In this document: positions 1-8,611 of the stretch, piece by piece
Layout: each line of letters begins with the position of its first letter
Position numbering within the stretch: the first letter of the stretch is position 1
NCBI RefSeq assembly: GCF_030209575.1
Contig: NZ_JARVRS010000001.1
Location: forward strand, 1,488,001 to 1,552,000
Direction of reading: 5' to 3'
DNA length: 64,000 bases
Origin: Leifsonia sp. fls2-241-R2A-40a
GTDB taxonomy: Bacteria; Actinomycetota; Actinomycetes; Actinomycetales; Microbacteriaceae
Translations under genes and position numbers: made by a program
Notes under the pieces: model-generated
Told to the model about the DNA's origin: nothing
Database searches by the model: none
Seen by the model: the letters and a program-made list of their open reading frames with translations, nothing else

Positions 1-846
1 GACTTCACGAACCCGGTGGGCATCAACACCCGGGCGCTGCTCGATGACGGCCACAAGGCGATCGGCCTGTGCAACTTCGCGATCGGCGTGCAGCGCTGGA
101 TCGCGCGCGAGCACGCGGTGGAACCGCACCGCGTGGAGGTCGACCCGGTCGGTCTCAACCACCTGTCGTGGGTGCGTCACATCCGCGTGGACGGTGTGGA
201 TGTGCTGCCCGGCATGATCGCGGAGCGCGCCGACGAACTGGGCCGCCGCGGCGGCGTCACCGGCGACCTGATCCGCGATCTCGGCGTGCTCCCGTCCTAC
301 TACCTGAAGTACTACTACGCCCATGACGCGACGGTCGCCGAGCTGAAGGCGGGCACTCCGCGCGCGACGGTCGTGGCGGACGTCGAGCGCGAGCTGCTGG
401 CGCTGTACGCGGACCCGTCCGTCGACACCAAACCGCCGCAGCTGGAGGCGCGCGGCGGCGCGTTCTACAGCGAGGCCGCCACCGCCCTGCTGGCCTCCCT
501 GGTCGCGGGCACGGGGGATAACCACGTCGTGAACGTCTGGAACCACGGTCTGATCGCGGGCCTCGCGGACGACGACGTGATCGAGACGCTGTGCCGGGTG
601 GATGCGTCGGGCGCGACGCCGCTGCCGCAGGCGCCGGTCGCGCCGGAACTCGTCGGGCTGATCCAGCACGTCAGCGCGTACGAGCGGCTGGCCGCTCGGG
701 CCGCCGTGACGGGGGACCGCCGCCTGGTCCGGATGGCGCTGCTCGCGCATCCACTCGTCGGCCAGTGGGACCGCGTGACAGGTCTGGAGAAAGGACTGTT
801 CGAGACCGGCGGAGAGTTGCTGCCGCAGTTCGCCAGCACCCCCTAA
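1..846 (+). CDS. 6-phospho-glycosidase, GH4 family (5' partial)
   Basis: The frame is open from base 1, so the start lies upstream; 281 C-terminal residues of a protein usually near 440 are visible. The segment begins DFTNPVG, the conserved asparagine-proline region of GH4 enzymes. A Cys in GLCN (visible residue 24) and a His in GLNHLSW (residue 54) have the spacing of the GH4 metal ligands. Family members use NAD+ and Mn2+ to hydrolyse 6-phospho-beta- (or alpha-) glycosides in the cytoplasm, normally after PTS import. The LNHLSW context favours the 6-phospho-beta-glucosidase branch, but the nucleotide-binding N-terminus that would confirm it is outside the window. No PTS gene is visible downstream. 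Confidence 0.88.
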   Translation, partial: DFTNPVGINTRALLDDGHKAIGLCNFAIGVQRWIAREHAVEPHRVEVDPVGLNHLSWVRHIRVDGVDVLPGMIAERADELGRRGGVTGDLIRDLGVLPSYYLKYYYAHDATVAELKAGTPRATVVADVERELLALYADPSVDTKPPQLEARGGAFYSEAATALLASLVAGTGDNHVVNVWNHGLIAGLADDDVIETLCRVDASGATPLPQAPVAPELVGLIQHVSAYERLAARAAVTGDRRLVRMALLAHPLVGQWDRVTGLEKGLFETGGELLPQFASTP

Positions 847-919
847 CCACGGAGTGGTACCGGTGTCAATCCCCCTGACACACCGCAAATCCGCTGCCTC
901 GTTAGGGCACTATGAGGTC

Positions 920-1234
920 ATGGGAAAACTCGTCTACGGAGCGGGCCAGGAGTACGACCTCGATGACCGCGTGCTCAGCCACGTCAAGCTCGCGGTCGTC
1001 GCCAAACTCCGGCGTCACGAGAGCTTCCTTCTGAACTGGGATGTGCCCGTCGAGCAGGGCTCCGGTCGCGTCTCCCTCTGGATCAGCCGAGAGGTCCCGC
1101 TGGCGTTCCAGTTCAGCGGCAGCCGTCCGCCGGCCATCAACCCGCAGTGGTTGGAAGCTCTCATGCACACCTCTCAGCGCACCGGCGGGATGGTCATCAT
1201 GTCCGAGGAGGACGTGGCGCGCCACCTGCCCTAG
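920..1234 (+). CDS. small conserved protein, DUF7882-like
   Basis: This 104-residue protein begins MGKLVYG and contains the run LSHVKLAVVAKLRRHESF followed by SLWISREVPLAFQFSG. That pattern matches small proteins widespread in Microbacteriaceae, catalogued as DUF7882 and sometimes mislabelled as ATP-dependent DNA ligase; no ligase motif (KxDG) is present. The ATG at 920 is chosen because family members begin MGxLxYG; the frame stays open upstream to 854, but that extension is not family-like. No signal peptide or membrane segment is visible. Function unknown. Confidence 0.75.
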   Translation: MGKLVYGAGQEYDLDDRVLSHVKLAVVAKLRRHESFLLNWDVPVEQGSGRVSLWISREVPLAFQFSGSRPPAINPQWLEALMHTSQRTGGMVIMSEEDVARHLP

Positions 1235-1305
1235 CGGGAGCCGCACTGTCGAGCAGCATCGTCAATCCCCTGCTTTCGGGGACACAGTCGATTTAGCTTG
1301 CTTGC

Positions 1306-1797
1306 ATGGGCGAATTGACGGCGACGGCGGTGCTGATGATGTTGCCGCGGCGCGCCCGCACTCCGGTCGCCGTCCTCGTGGATGCGCCGGTCCCGTCCTC
1401 CCTGCGGCTCGACGTCTTCGGAGGCCGCGACCTGTTCGTGCGGATGCGGCGAGGTCCGGGCGTGCACGGACTCAGCGAGCCGTACCGCGAGCAGTCGAGG
1501 GACGACTACCCGGCCGAGTCCGAGCCGGCGATCATCGTCGACTCCGATCGCTACGTGCAGGCGCGGTTTGCCTGTTCGGCCTCGGTGTTCGGGGCGACGG
1601 ACGTGGTCGTCCTCGTCCCCGAGGACGCGGAGGGCGAGGCGCCCTCGCGCATCCGCATCCCCATCCCGTCGCTCGACCGCCCGTCCTGGCACGAGTTCGA
1701 ACTCGTCGCGCGCACCCGCATGGAGTGCCGCTACCGCATCGCGGATGCCGCCGACTCCACCCCGACCGGAGGTTCCCGTGCTCTATCAGCTCTCTGA
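1306..1797 (+). CDS. conserved hypothetical protein, paralogue of the gene at 2232
   Basis: A 163-residue soluble protein with no recognised domain. Its C-terminal half contains RIRIPIPSLDRPSWHEFEL, which is closely repeated (MRIPIPSLERPAYVEFAL) in the protein encoded at 2232-2867, so the two are probably paralogues flanking the gene at 1778. The start lies 6 nt after a TAGCTT -10 box (1294-1299), consistent with a leaderless transcript. Its 3' end overlaps the next gene by 20 nt, and the three genes are likely co-transcribed. Function unknown. Confidence 0.7.
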   Translation: MGELTATAVLMMLPRRARTPVAVLVDAPVPSSLRLDVFGGRDLFVRMRRGPGVHGLSEPYREQSRDDYPAESEPAIIVDSDRYVQARFACSASVFGATDVVVLVPEDAEGEAPSRIRIPIPSLDRPSWHEFELVARTRMECRYRIADAADSTPTGGSRALSAL

Positions 1798-2239
1798 AGT
1801 CGAGCAACTGCTCGATACCGGTCCCGGCCTGTACGTCCGCTTCTCGGCCGGCTATGCGGCCGACCTCGAGGAGGGCTCCGTCGACGCCGAGAGCGGGCTC
1901 CCGCTGCCGGGCCTCGCGGCGCAGCTCCTCGACCCGGAGCCCTGGTGGACGCTTCCCCGGTCCGAGTGGATCGCGCGGCGGCTGAGCAGGCTCCCGGCCC
2001 CGCGTCACCCATCGCCGGACGGCCCGCGTCCCGAACCGTTCGCGTGGCTCCTGCGCGGCCGGCCGGTGGGCCGCGGGCCGGAGGGCGAGACGCTGCTGAC
2101 CGATGTCGAGGTGGTCGGCCGGCTGGCCGAGTGCCTGATCGAGCAGGCGGATCGGGTGTGGGGCGCGCGCTTCGACGCCGAGCTCGGGCGTCGCGCGGCG
2201 GACGCGGAGGCGGAGCCGGTGTCGGTGGCGCATGCGTGA
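1778..2239 (+). CDS. DUF6098-like protein
   Basis: A 153-residue protein starting at GTG 1778, preceded by GGAGG at good spacing. It contains YQLSEVEQLL, GPGLYVRFSAG, DAESGLPLPGL and WWTLP, a pattern recalled from the actinobacterial DUF6098 family. A downstream GRPVGRGPEGE turn fits the same family. No catalytic motif or membrane segment is seen. It overlaps the upstream gene by 20 nt and the downstream gene by 8 nt, so it sits within a coupled cluster; the family's role is not known. Confidence 0.78.
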   Translation: MLYQLSEVEQLLDTGPGLYVRFSAGYAADLEEGSVDAESGLPLPGLAAQLLDPEPWWTLPRSEWIARRLSRLPAPRHPSPDGPRPEPFAWLLRGRPVGRGPEGETLLTDVEVVGRLAECLIEQADRVWGARFDAELGRRAADAEAEPVSVAHA

Positions 2240-2867
2240 CGCCGCACGGGTCGATGCCACCGCGCTGCTGCAGCTGATCTCGGACAGCCCGTCGGGCGGC
2301 ACCGCGATCGTGCTGCGCACTCCCGAAGCGCCGCCGTTCGTGGTCATGGGCGACGACACCGAGGAGGGGTTCTCGCGCCTGCGTCGTGGCGCCATCGCGT
2401 ACGGGGTTCCCGAGCTGTATCAGGCGTTGCCGCGGGACATGCTGCGGACGGGCCACATCCTGCACGTGCGCGACGACCACCGGCCGGCGCGCGTCGACAA
2501 AGCCGGCTCGATCTTCGGGCCGGCGCCCGAGAAGCTGTGGGTTCCGCTCGGGGATGACGGACGGCCGTTCGCGAGCATGCGCATCCCGATCCCCTCCCTG
2601 GAGCGCCCCGCCTACGTCGAGTTCGCCCTCGACCGCGACGGCGACGTGCTCGAGTACCGGCTCGTCGGTGAGGCGCGACTCGGCGACGGCTACATCTGCC
2701 CGTACTGCGGCAAGCTGTGCCCGCAGAAGGAGCCGCACACAGCCGCGCACGGCGTAGCGGGTCACACCCACGCCGGTGTCGCCGCGGGTCAGGACCAGGA
2801 CGGACCGGCTCCGGAGACCGGTCCGCTCGAAGTACGGGGCCACCCGGGCACCGGAACCCGGCTGTGA
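2232..2867 (+). CDS. conserved hypothetical protein with C-terminal Cys/His cluster
   Basis: A 211-residue protein whose central part shares the RIPIPSLxRPxxxEFxL motif with the product of 1306-1797. Unlike that paralogue it continues into GYICPYCGKLCPQKEPHTAAH, a C-x2-C-x3-C...H-x3-H arrangement that could bind zinc, followed by a Gly/His-rich low-complexity tail. It overlaps the preceding gene by 8 nt and the following glycosyltransferase start by 4 nt (GTGA), indicating translational coupling. Function unknown; a zinc-binding role for the tail is inference. Confidence 0.72.
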   Translation: MRDAARVDATALLQLISDSPSGGTAIVLRTPEAPPFVVMGDDTEEGFSRLRRGAIAYGVPELYQALPRDMLRTGHILHVRDDHRPARVDKAGSIFGPAPEKLWVPLGDDGRPFASMRIPIPSLERPAYVEFALDRDGDVLEYRLVGEARLGDGYICPYCGKLCPQKEPHTAAHGVAGHTHAGVAAGQDQDGPAPETGPLEVRGHPGTGTRL

Positions 2868-3829
2868 GCCGCGCCCTGCGGCTGCTCGTGTGGCAGGTCC
2901 ACGGCGGCTGGATGGACGCGTTCGTGCGCGGCCGCCACACCTACCTGCTGCCGCTCGACGCGGCCGGGGAAGGCGGCGTCGGAGCGCGTCCGTGGCCGGC
3001 GAACGTCGTCGACGTCCCCGAGGCGGAGCTCGCGACCACACCGTTCGACGCCGTGGTCGTGCAGCGGCTGGAGGAGTTCGACCTGGTCGAGCAGCTGACC
3101 GGCCGTCGTCCGGGCGTGGATGTGCCGGTCGTCTTCGTCGAGCACAACACGCCGCAGGAGGGTGTGCCGAACTCGCGCCATCCCCTCTCGGACCGCGACG
3201 ACCTGATCATCGCTCACGTCACCCACTTCAACGCCCTGTTCTGGGACACCGGTTCGACGCGCACGACCGTGATCGAGCACGGAGTGGTCGACTACGGCAC
3301 ACACTTCACGGGCGAGCTGCCGCGGGCAGCGGCCGTCATCAACGAGCCGGTGCGCCGGTGGCGGGTGACCGGCTCGGACCTGCTGGGCGGCTTCGCCGCG
3401 GTCGCACCGGTGGACGTGTTCGGGATGCAGGTCGACGGGCTCGCGCAGGCGCTCGGCGTGGGCGGGGACCGCGTGGTGGCCGCGGGCGACATCGAGGCGC
3501 CCCGGCTGTTCTCGGAGATCGGGCGCAGGCGCGTGTACGTGCATCCCAACCGCTGGACGTCGCTCGGGCTCGCCCTGCTCGAATCCATGACGGCCGGCGT
3601 GCCGGTGGTGGCGCTGGATGCGACGGATGCGCGCCGCGCGGTGGTGCCGGGCGTCGGCGCGATCTCGTCCGACGTCACGGAGTTGCACGACGCGGTGCGG
3701 GCGTTCGTGGACGACCCGGGACGCGGGGCGGAGGCGGGTGCGCGGGCCCGCGAGTGGGCGCTCGAACGGTTCGGACTCGGTCGCTACCAGTCCGACTGGG
3801 ACGAGCTCCTGGAGCGCTGGGTCGGCTGA
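2864..3829 (+). CDS. glycosyltransferase (GT-B fold, GT4-like)
   Basis: A 321-residue protein starting at GTG 2864, which overlaps the previous stop. The C-terminal half carries VHPNRWTSLGLALLESMTAG followed by PVVALDATDARRAVVPGVG, the nucleotide-sugar-binding E-x7-E-like region of GT4 retaining transferases. The N-terminal half has the alternating strand/helix pattern of the acceptor domain, with VEHNTP near residue 90. No transmembrane segment is visible, so it probably acts at the cytoplasmic membrane face or in the cytoplasm. The donor and acceptor cannot be inferred from context. Confidence 0.82.
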   Translation: MSRALRLLVWQVHGGWMDAFVRGRHTYLLPLDAAGEGGVGARPWPANVVDVPEAELATTPFDAVVVQRLEEFDLVEQLTGRRPGVDVPVVFVEHNTPQEGVPNSRHPLSDRDDLIIAHVTHFNALFWDTGSTRTTVIEHGVVDYGTHFTGELPRAAAVINEPVRRWRVTGSDLLGGFAAVAPVDVFGMQVDGLAQALGVGGDRVVAAGDIEAPRLFSEIGRRRVYVHPNRWTSLGLALLESMTAGVPVVALDATDARRAVVPGVGAISSDVTELHDAVRAFVDDPGRGAEAGARAREWALERFGLGRYQSDWDELLERWVG

Positions 3830-3839
3830 GCCGCGCGCG

Positions 3840-4730
3840 TCAGTCGTCGCGGGCGTCGCGCAGGTCGCGCTCGGCTTCGCGGACGGCGCGCTGTGCGTCC
3901 GAGAGGCGGCTCCGCAGCTCGCGTTCGGTGGCGCGCGCCTCGCTGAGTTCGTCCCCGATCCGCTGCAGTCGCCGCTGCAGCGACTCGCGTTCCGCCTCCA
4001 GGTCGCCGCGGCGGTCGACCGTCTCGTCGAGTTCGTCGTCCAGCGCGTCGGCGTCGGTGCGGGCCCGCTCGACGGCCTTCTCGGCGGCGCGGATGCGGCG
4101 CTGGCGCTCGCGGCGCTCGCTCGGCGATTCGGCGGGCGGCTCCGCCTCACCGGCCTCCTCGGCCTCGACGGGCTCGCCATCCGTCGCCGCCTCGCCGGCG
4201 TCGGCCGACCCGCCCGTCGCGGCCTTCCGCCGTCCCGCCTTCGGCGCGGGGAAGTCCTCGATCTCGACCGGCAGTGCGACCGCGTCGGACACATCCACCT
4301 GCTCGAGCCCTGTCGACTCGAGTGCGCGCACCAGCATCCCGCTCCGGACCGCGGCCGCCGCAGCCGCGTCGATCACCGCCGCCTGCAGCGTCTCCTCCAC
4401 CTCGCGCTGCACCGCCGGGCTGAGGTCGAGGCCGTCCGTGGCTCGCTGCAGCAGGCGCTGCCGTTCCTGGGTGAGGGAGCGGATCTCGGCGCGGTCGCGC
4501 GACGCGAACGCCTCTCGCATCCGCGCGCCGATGTCGAGCACATCGCCGATGAGGTCGGGATGGTCGCGCACGAGTTCGTTGATCGCCGCGGCCGACGCCG
4601 ATGGCTTGCGCAGCGTCTTGATCTGCTTGGCGGTCTCCCGATCCGCTTCGGCGGCCGCGGCGTTCCGCTTGGAGATGAAGTCGGCCGGTGCGGCAGCGTA
4701 GAGTTCGCCGGCCACATCCCGCAGGTCCAT
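3840..4730 (-). CDS. coiled-coil protein of unknown function
   Basis: A 296-residue acidic protein starting MDLRDVAGELYAAAPADF, which reads as a conserved N-terminal helical domain. Its last 100 residues are an almost uninterrupted Glu/Arg-rich heptad coiled coil, separated from the N-terminus by a low-complexity Ala/Glu/Pro linker. The ATG at 4730 lies 6 nt from a TACACT -10 box (plus-strand 4737-4742), so the longer upstream frame is not needed. No membrane segment is seen. Actinobacterial proteins of this layout are usually unannotated; a structural or nucleic-acid-associated role is speculation. Confidence 0.75.
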   Translation of the reverse strand: MDLRDVAGELYAAAPADFISKRNAAAAEADRETAKQIKTLRKPSASAAAINELVRDHPDLIGDVLDIGARMREAFASRDRAEIRSLTQERQRLLQRATDGLDLSPAVQREVEETLQAAVIDAAAAAAVRSGMLVRALESTGLEQVDVSDAVALPVEIEDFPAPKAGRRKAATGGSADAGEAATDGEPVEAEEAGEAEPPAESPSERRERQRRIRAAEKAVERARTDADALDDELDETVDRRGDLEAERESLQRRLQRIGDELSEARATERELRSRLSDAQRAVREAERDLRDARDD

Positions 4731-4810
4731 GCCGCGAGTGTACGCGCCCGCATACAGATCGCCGCCGCTGCCAGGAGTGCTCCCGGCAGCGGCGGCGATG
4801 TCGGCGCGTT

Positions 4811-5518
4811 CTAGGAGCGCGGGACCTTCGTGGCCTTCACGGCGGCGAAGTACTCGTTCGACGGGCGCAGCCACATCAGCACCAGCGCGACGACGGTCGC
4901 GACGAACTGGACGAAGCCCACGCCGTAGCCGGCGAGGATGTTGAGAAGGGACAGGGCCGTCAGCACGGTCAGGATGATGCGGGCCCAGTTCGCGCCGCGA
5001 CGCATGAAGAACGCGAACAGGACGAACGTCACCGCCCAGAAGATGAGCGTGATGATCGCCCATACGGTCGCGCCGGCGATGACCGCATCCACGACGCTCT
5101 GCGCGTTCTGGCCCTGGGTCTGGTTCGAGTTCTGAACGGTGCGCAGGAACTGGTCGCGCTGTCCGCCGATGGTGGCGATCGTGATGATGCCGCTGATGAC
5201 GCTGAGGACGGCGCCGACGACGTACAGCCAGAAGGCGATGTTGACGGTACGCGGCGGGACCGAAGGGTCGCCGACGGGTCCGCCTGCGGTGCCCGGTGCG
5301 GGGTAGCCCGAGGCCGATGCGCTGGACGCCGGGTGGGCGGCGGGCGGAGGCGGCGGAGCCGCGGGGAAGCCCTGGTCGGAGGCCGGAGGGGCCGGAGGGG
5401 CCGGGGGTGCCGGAGGAGTCGGGGCGGCCGGAGGGGTCGGGCCGGATGCGGGCGGCGGAGTCGTGGGGTCGTCGGCCCCAGCGGGGCGCGGCGTGCTCTC
5501 GTCGTCAGGAATGGTCAT
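4811..5518 (-). CDS. membrane protein with Pro-rich cytoplasmic N-terminus
   Basis: A 235-residue protein. About 90 N-terminal residues are Pro/Ala-rich and disordered, followed by four hydrophobic segments beginning IAFWLYVVGAVLSVISG and a polar loop rich in Asn/Gln between the first two. This layout is common in actinobacterial envelope proteins of unknown role. The start codon lies 6 nt after a TATGGT -10 box (plus-strand 5525-5530), supporting leaderless expression and this start. It is transcribed alone. Confidence 0.78.
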   Translation of the reverse strand: MTIPDDESTPRPAGADDPTTPPPASGPTPPAAPTPPAPPAPPAPPASDQGFPAAPPPPPAAHPASSASASGYPAPGTAGGPVGDPSVPPRTVNIAFWLYVVGAVLSVISGIITIATIGGQRDQFLRTVQNSNQTQGQNAQSVVDAVIAGATVWAIITLIFWAVTFVLFAFFMRRGANWARIILTVLTALSLLNILAGYGVGFVQFVATVVALVLMWLRPSNEYFAAVKATKVPRS

Positions 5519-5613
5519 GCCGCGACCATACTCCCGCGCGGAACAGCCTGACTAGGGGCATGCGCACGGTCTCATCGCGGCGTCCGACCCTCCCGTTCCG
5601 CGAGGCCCAGCGG

Positions 5614-7137
5614 TCAGGCGGGGGTTTCGTCCGTGCGGACGGCAGGGGCTGGAGCGAGCGGCTGTGTGGCCGGCCCCTCCAGCACGGAGCCGTCCGGGGC
5701 GAAGCGCGAGCCGTGCAGCGGGCAGTCCCACGAGAGCTCGGCGTCGTTCCACCGCACGACGCCGCCCAGGTGGCTGCAGACAGCGGTCAGCGCGCACGTC
5801 GTCCCCTCGACCGTCGAGACGGCCACCGGCGTGCGGCCGCGTCGGCCGACGACGCCGGTGCCTTCGGCCACGGGCGCGTCGGTGAGCTCGGGAGCCGTCT
5901 GTGCGGCCGCCCACTTGGTGAGGGCGGCTCTGCCCACGCCCGCGTTCATCGCCACGCCCGAGGCGATGTCCACCGGCCGGGTCACCCGGCGGTGCATGAC
6001 GCGCGCCCACTCGAGCGTTTCGCCGGTCAGGTCGGCCGCGAGGCTGAGCGCCGACGCGATCGCGTTCGTCATGCCCCACTTGTCGTACCCGGTCGCCAGG
6101 TAGACGCGGCCCCGGCCGCGGGGAAGCCAGCCGACGAAGGGGATGCGGTTGGCCGACCGGTAGTCCTGGGCGGCCCACCAGTGGGTGCGCTCGGCACCGG
6201 GGAAGGTGCGCTCGGCCCAGGAAGTCAGGTCGGCGAGCTTCTCGGCGGGCGAGTCCGCCCGGCCGGCCGGGTGCCCGTTGCCGCCGACGAGGAGCAGCGG
6301 GCCGCCGTCGGCGCCCGCAGCCGTCCGCAGCGACCGGGTCGGCGAGTCCGCCGAGATGTACATGCCCTGCGGGAGGTCGCCGGGGACGCGGTACGCGGTG
6401 ACGTAGGAACGCGTCGGCTCCACCTTCGCGAAGTACAGACCGCGGTCGAGGATGGGCGTCCCGGTCGCGAGCACCACCTGGTCGGCCCGGGAGGTGCCGG
6501 AGGCGCTGGTCACCACGGCGGGTTTCGCGGCCGACACGTCGGTCACCCGTTCCCCCTCGACGATCCGTCCGCCCAGGCGGCGCACCTCGGCGGCGAGCGC
6601 GGCGAGCACCTGCATCGGGTGCACCTGCGCCTGACCGGAGAGGGTCAGGGCGCCCTCGACGCCGAACGGGAGCTCGGTGGTCCGCTCCTGGACGGCATCC
6701 AGGCCCGCGATGCGCGCGGCGGCGAGTTCCGCATCCAGCTTGTCGAGCCCGTCGAGGGTGGTCGCGTAGGTGACCGCGTCGCGCAGCTCGTACGGCACGG
6801 CCTGCTCCTCAAGGAAGTCGAGCAGCCAGCCCTGCCCGGCCGTGTTTCCGTCGACATAGGCGCAGAGGACGGCCTCCGACGCGTGCCGGCGGATGCCGGA
6901 GAGGGTGGTGCCCTGGAGCAGGCTGACCTTGCCGGTCGTGTTCCCGGTGGTGACCGCCCCAACCGTGCGCGCTTCGAGGACGAGCACGCGCATCCCGGAC
7001 CGGGCCAGCATCAGGGCGGTGGCGAGTCCCGTCAGGCCCGCGCCGACGACGATCGTGTCGTAGTGCCCGTCCCATTCGAAGGTGTCGGTGGGGATGGGCG
7101 GTGAGGTCTCGAGCCAGAGGGACGTCGACGTCGGCAT
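5614..7137 (-). CDS. FAD-dependent oxidoreductase with C-terminal Rieske domain
   Basis: A 507-residue fusion. The N-terminus has the FAD dinucleotide fold IVVGAGLTGLATALMLARSG and continues as a DAO-type oxidoreductase with the late signature YLATGYDKWGMTNA. The last 100 residues form a Rieske [2Fe-2S] domain with C-S-H and C-P-L-H ligand boxes (CSHLGG, CPLHGSRF). The family is usual near 500 residues and is predicted cytoplasmic; its substrate is unknown. The ATG at 7137 is preferred over the one at 7155 because homologues begin just before SLWLxT and GGGGGA lies 10 nt upstream. Confidence 0.88.
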   Translation of the reverse strand: MPTSTSLWLETSPPIPTDTFEWDGHYDTIVVGAGLTGLATALMLARSGMRVLVLEARTVGAVTTGNTTGKVSLLQGTTLSGIRRHASEAVLCAYVDGNTAGQGWLLDFLEEQAVPYELRDAVTYATTLDGLDKLDAELAAARIAGLDAVQERTTELPFGVEGALTLSGQAQVHPMQVLAALAAEVRRLGGRIVEGERVTDVSAAKPAVVTSASGTSRADQVVLATGTPILDRGLYFAKVEPTRSYVTAYRVPGDLPQGMYISADSPTRSLRTAAGADGGPLLLVGGNGHPAGRADSPAEKLADLTSWAERTFPGAERTHWWAAQDYRSANRIPFVGWLPRGRGRVYLATGYDKWGMTNAIASALSLAADLTGETLEWARVMHRRVTRPVDIASGVAMNAGVGRAALTKWAAAQTAPELTDAPVAEGTGVVGRRGRTPVAVSTVEGTTCALTAVCSHLGGVVRWNDAELSWDCPLHGSRFAPDGSVLEGPATQPLAPAPAVRTDETPA

Positions 7138-7182
7138 GCCCTGAGCATCCCCCACGGGGGCGCGGTGCGGAAGCGGTTGACT

Positions 7183-7464
7183 TCAGGCCAGCGAGTCGAA
7201 ATCGAACCAGAAGGCGTCGTCGTCGTCTTCTCCGGAGGCGGCTCCGGAAGCGACGGGATCGCGGGGGATGGTGGCGGTCTCGATGCGCACGCGCGTCTGG
7301 GCGGTGACGAAGATCTCGCTCGGCGGCCGGCTGGACTGGGCGATCGCGACGAAATCGCCGTCACTCCGGCTGGCCTCGACCACTCGAGCTTTCAATTCCT
7401 CGACCGGGGCGCGGTCGACGAAGGTGAACCTCAGGTCGTCGATGTAGACGTGGAACACCTGCAT
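7183..7464 (-). CDS. small hypothetical protein
   Basis: A 93-residue acidic protein beginning MQVFHVYIDDLRFTFVDRAPV and ending in an Asp-rich tail (EDDDDAFWFDFDSLA). A GGAGAGG ribosome-binding site lies four bases before the ATG. The ordered N-terminal strand-rich part looks like a small alpha/beta domain. No motif is recognised. It follows the gene at 7547-7885 on the same strand but is separated by about 80 bases. Confidence 0.62.
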   Translation of the reverse strand: MQVFHVYIDDLRFTFVDRAPVEELKARVVEASRSDGDFVAIAQSSRPPSEIFVTAQTRVRIETATIPRDPVASGAASGEDDDDAFWFDFDSLA

Positions 7465-7546
7465 TTACCTCTCCCCGGTCATCCGTTCCTGCCCGATAGT
7501 ACGCGGGGAAGGAGGTTGCGCCAGTGCGGTCGCCGATCGCGCCGCG

Positions 7547-7885
7547 TCACAAGAGGTCGAGATCGATATCCGGGACATCCTCGATGCCGTGCTCGACGTA
7601 GGTCGCGCGCTGCGGGCCCAGGGCCGCGATCTTGTGCTCGCAGTCCGAGACGAACCGTTCATCGTGCAGCTCACCGCCGCCGTACGACTCCTCCTCGGCG
7701 AGCATCTGGCTGGCCGGTCCGAGCAGGAGCAGCACCTCGCCGGTGGAGCCGCCGTCGACCACGGCGGGGGCGTGCACCTCGGCTGCCCCGTTGGTGACCG
7801 CCAACGCTGCGGCGAAGCGCACGATGACGTCGGCGATGTCGTCGCCGGTGAGCAGGGAGCCGCTCGCGTAATGGATGCGCTTCAT
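7547..7885 (-). CDS. conserved hypothetical protein
   Basis: A 112-residue protein starting MKRIHYASGSLLTGDDIADVIVRFAAAL, a start pattern recalled from small conserved actinobacterial proteins. The rest is an acidic alpha/beta sequence ending VPDIDLDLL. The ATG at 7885 lies 6 nt after TATGGA, a weaker -10-like box, so it is preferred over the GTG three bases earlier. No catalytic residue or membrane segment is visible. Function unknown. Confidence 0.65.
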   Translation of the reverse strand: MKRIHYASGSLLTGDDIADVIVRFAAALAVTNGAAEVHAPAVVDGGSTGEVLLLLGPASQMLAEEESYGGGELHDERFVSDCEHKIAALGPQRATYVEHGIEDVPDIDLDLL

Positions 7886-7972
7886 CACCCATCCATACGA
7901 TCACCTGGGCGTGAGGTCAAGAGTCGCCCAGCAGACCTTGCGTATCGGGTGGGCGGCGCGTTCACTCGCGCC

Positions 7973-8584
7973 ATGACCGATGACACCCGACCTCTGACCG
8001 CGCTCGCCCTCGTCTGCACCCTCAAGCCGTCGCCGGGGGAGTCGAGCAGTCAGCTCCTCGCACGGCAGGTGCTCGACGAGCTGGCGACGCACGATGTGAC
8101 CGGCACCGCCGTCCGTCTTGCCGACTACGACATCAAGCCCGGCGTCGAGCTCGACGAGGGCGACGGCGATCAGTGGCCGCACATCCGGGAGCAGATCATC
8201 GCCTCCGACATCCTCCTGATCGTGACGCCGACGTGGATGGGGCACCTCTCGTCGATCGCGCAGCGGGCGCTCGAACGACTGGACGCGGAACTCTCCGAGA
8301 CCGACGACGCCGGCCGGCCGCTGGTCGAAGGGAAGGTCGGGATCGTCGGCGTCGTGGGCAACGAGGACGGCGCGCACGCGATCATCGCCGACATCTTCCA
8401 GGGTCTCAACGACGTCGGTTTCAGCATCCCTTCGCAGGGGGCGACCTACTGGAACGGCGAGGCGATGGGCTCGGTCGACTACAAGGATCTCGACAAGGCC
8501 CCGGAGGCGGTGGAGAGCACCAACGCGGCGGTCGCCAAGAACGCGGCACACCTCGCCCGGCTGCTCTCCCAGCGCCCGTACTGA
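7973..8584 (+). CDS. flavodoxin-like NADPH-dependent FMN reductase family protein
   Basis: A 203-residue protein with the flavodoxin-like pattern: an N-terminal strand LALVCTLKPSPGESSSQLLAR (FMN-phosphate loop with SxS), then the central IIASDILLIVTPTWMGHLSSIAQRALERLD, where the PTWMG turn contacts flavin in this family. The late segment VGIVGVVGNEDGAHA is the third flavin-binding strand. It is soluble and of typical length. Members reduce flavins or quinones, but the substrate is not determinable here. The gene stands alone, with no clear ribosome-binding site. Confidence 0.85.
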   Translation: MTDDTRPLTALALVCTLKPSPGESSSQLLARQVLDELATHDVTGTAVRLADYDIKPGVELDEGDGDQWPHIREQIIASDILLIVTPTWMGHLSSIAQRALERLDAELSETDDAGRPLVEGKVGIVGVVGNEDGAHAIIADIFQGLNDVGFSIPSQGATYWNGEAMGSVDYKDLDKAPEAVESTNAAVAKNAAHLARLLSQRPY

Positions 8585-8611
8585 GCCGGCGCCGGCCGCT
8601 AGCATTGCGGC

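Noticed and set aside
920-1234. ATP-dependent DNA ligase, a label seen on similar proteins
   Set aside because: The protein is 104 residues and lacks the KxDG adenylation motif.
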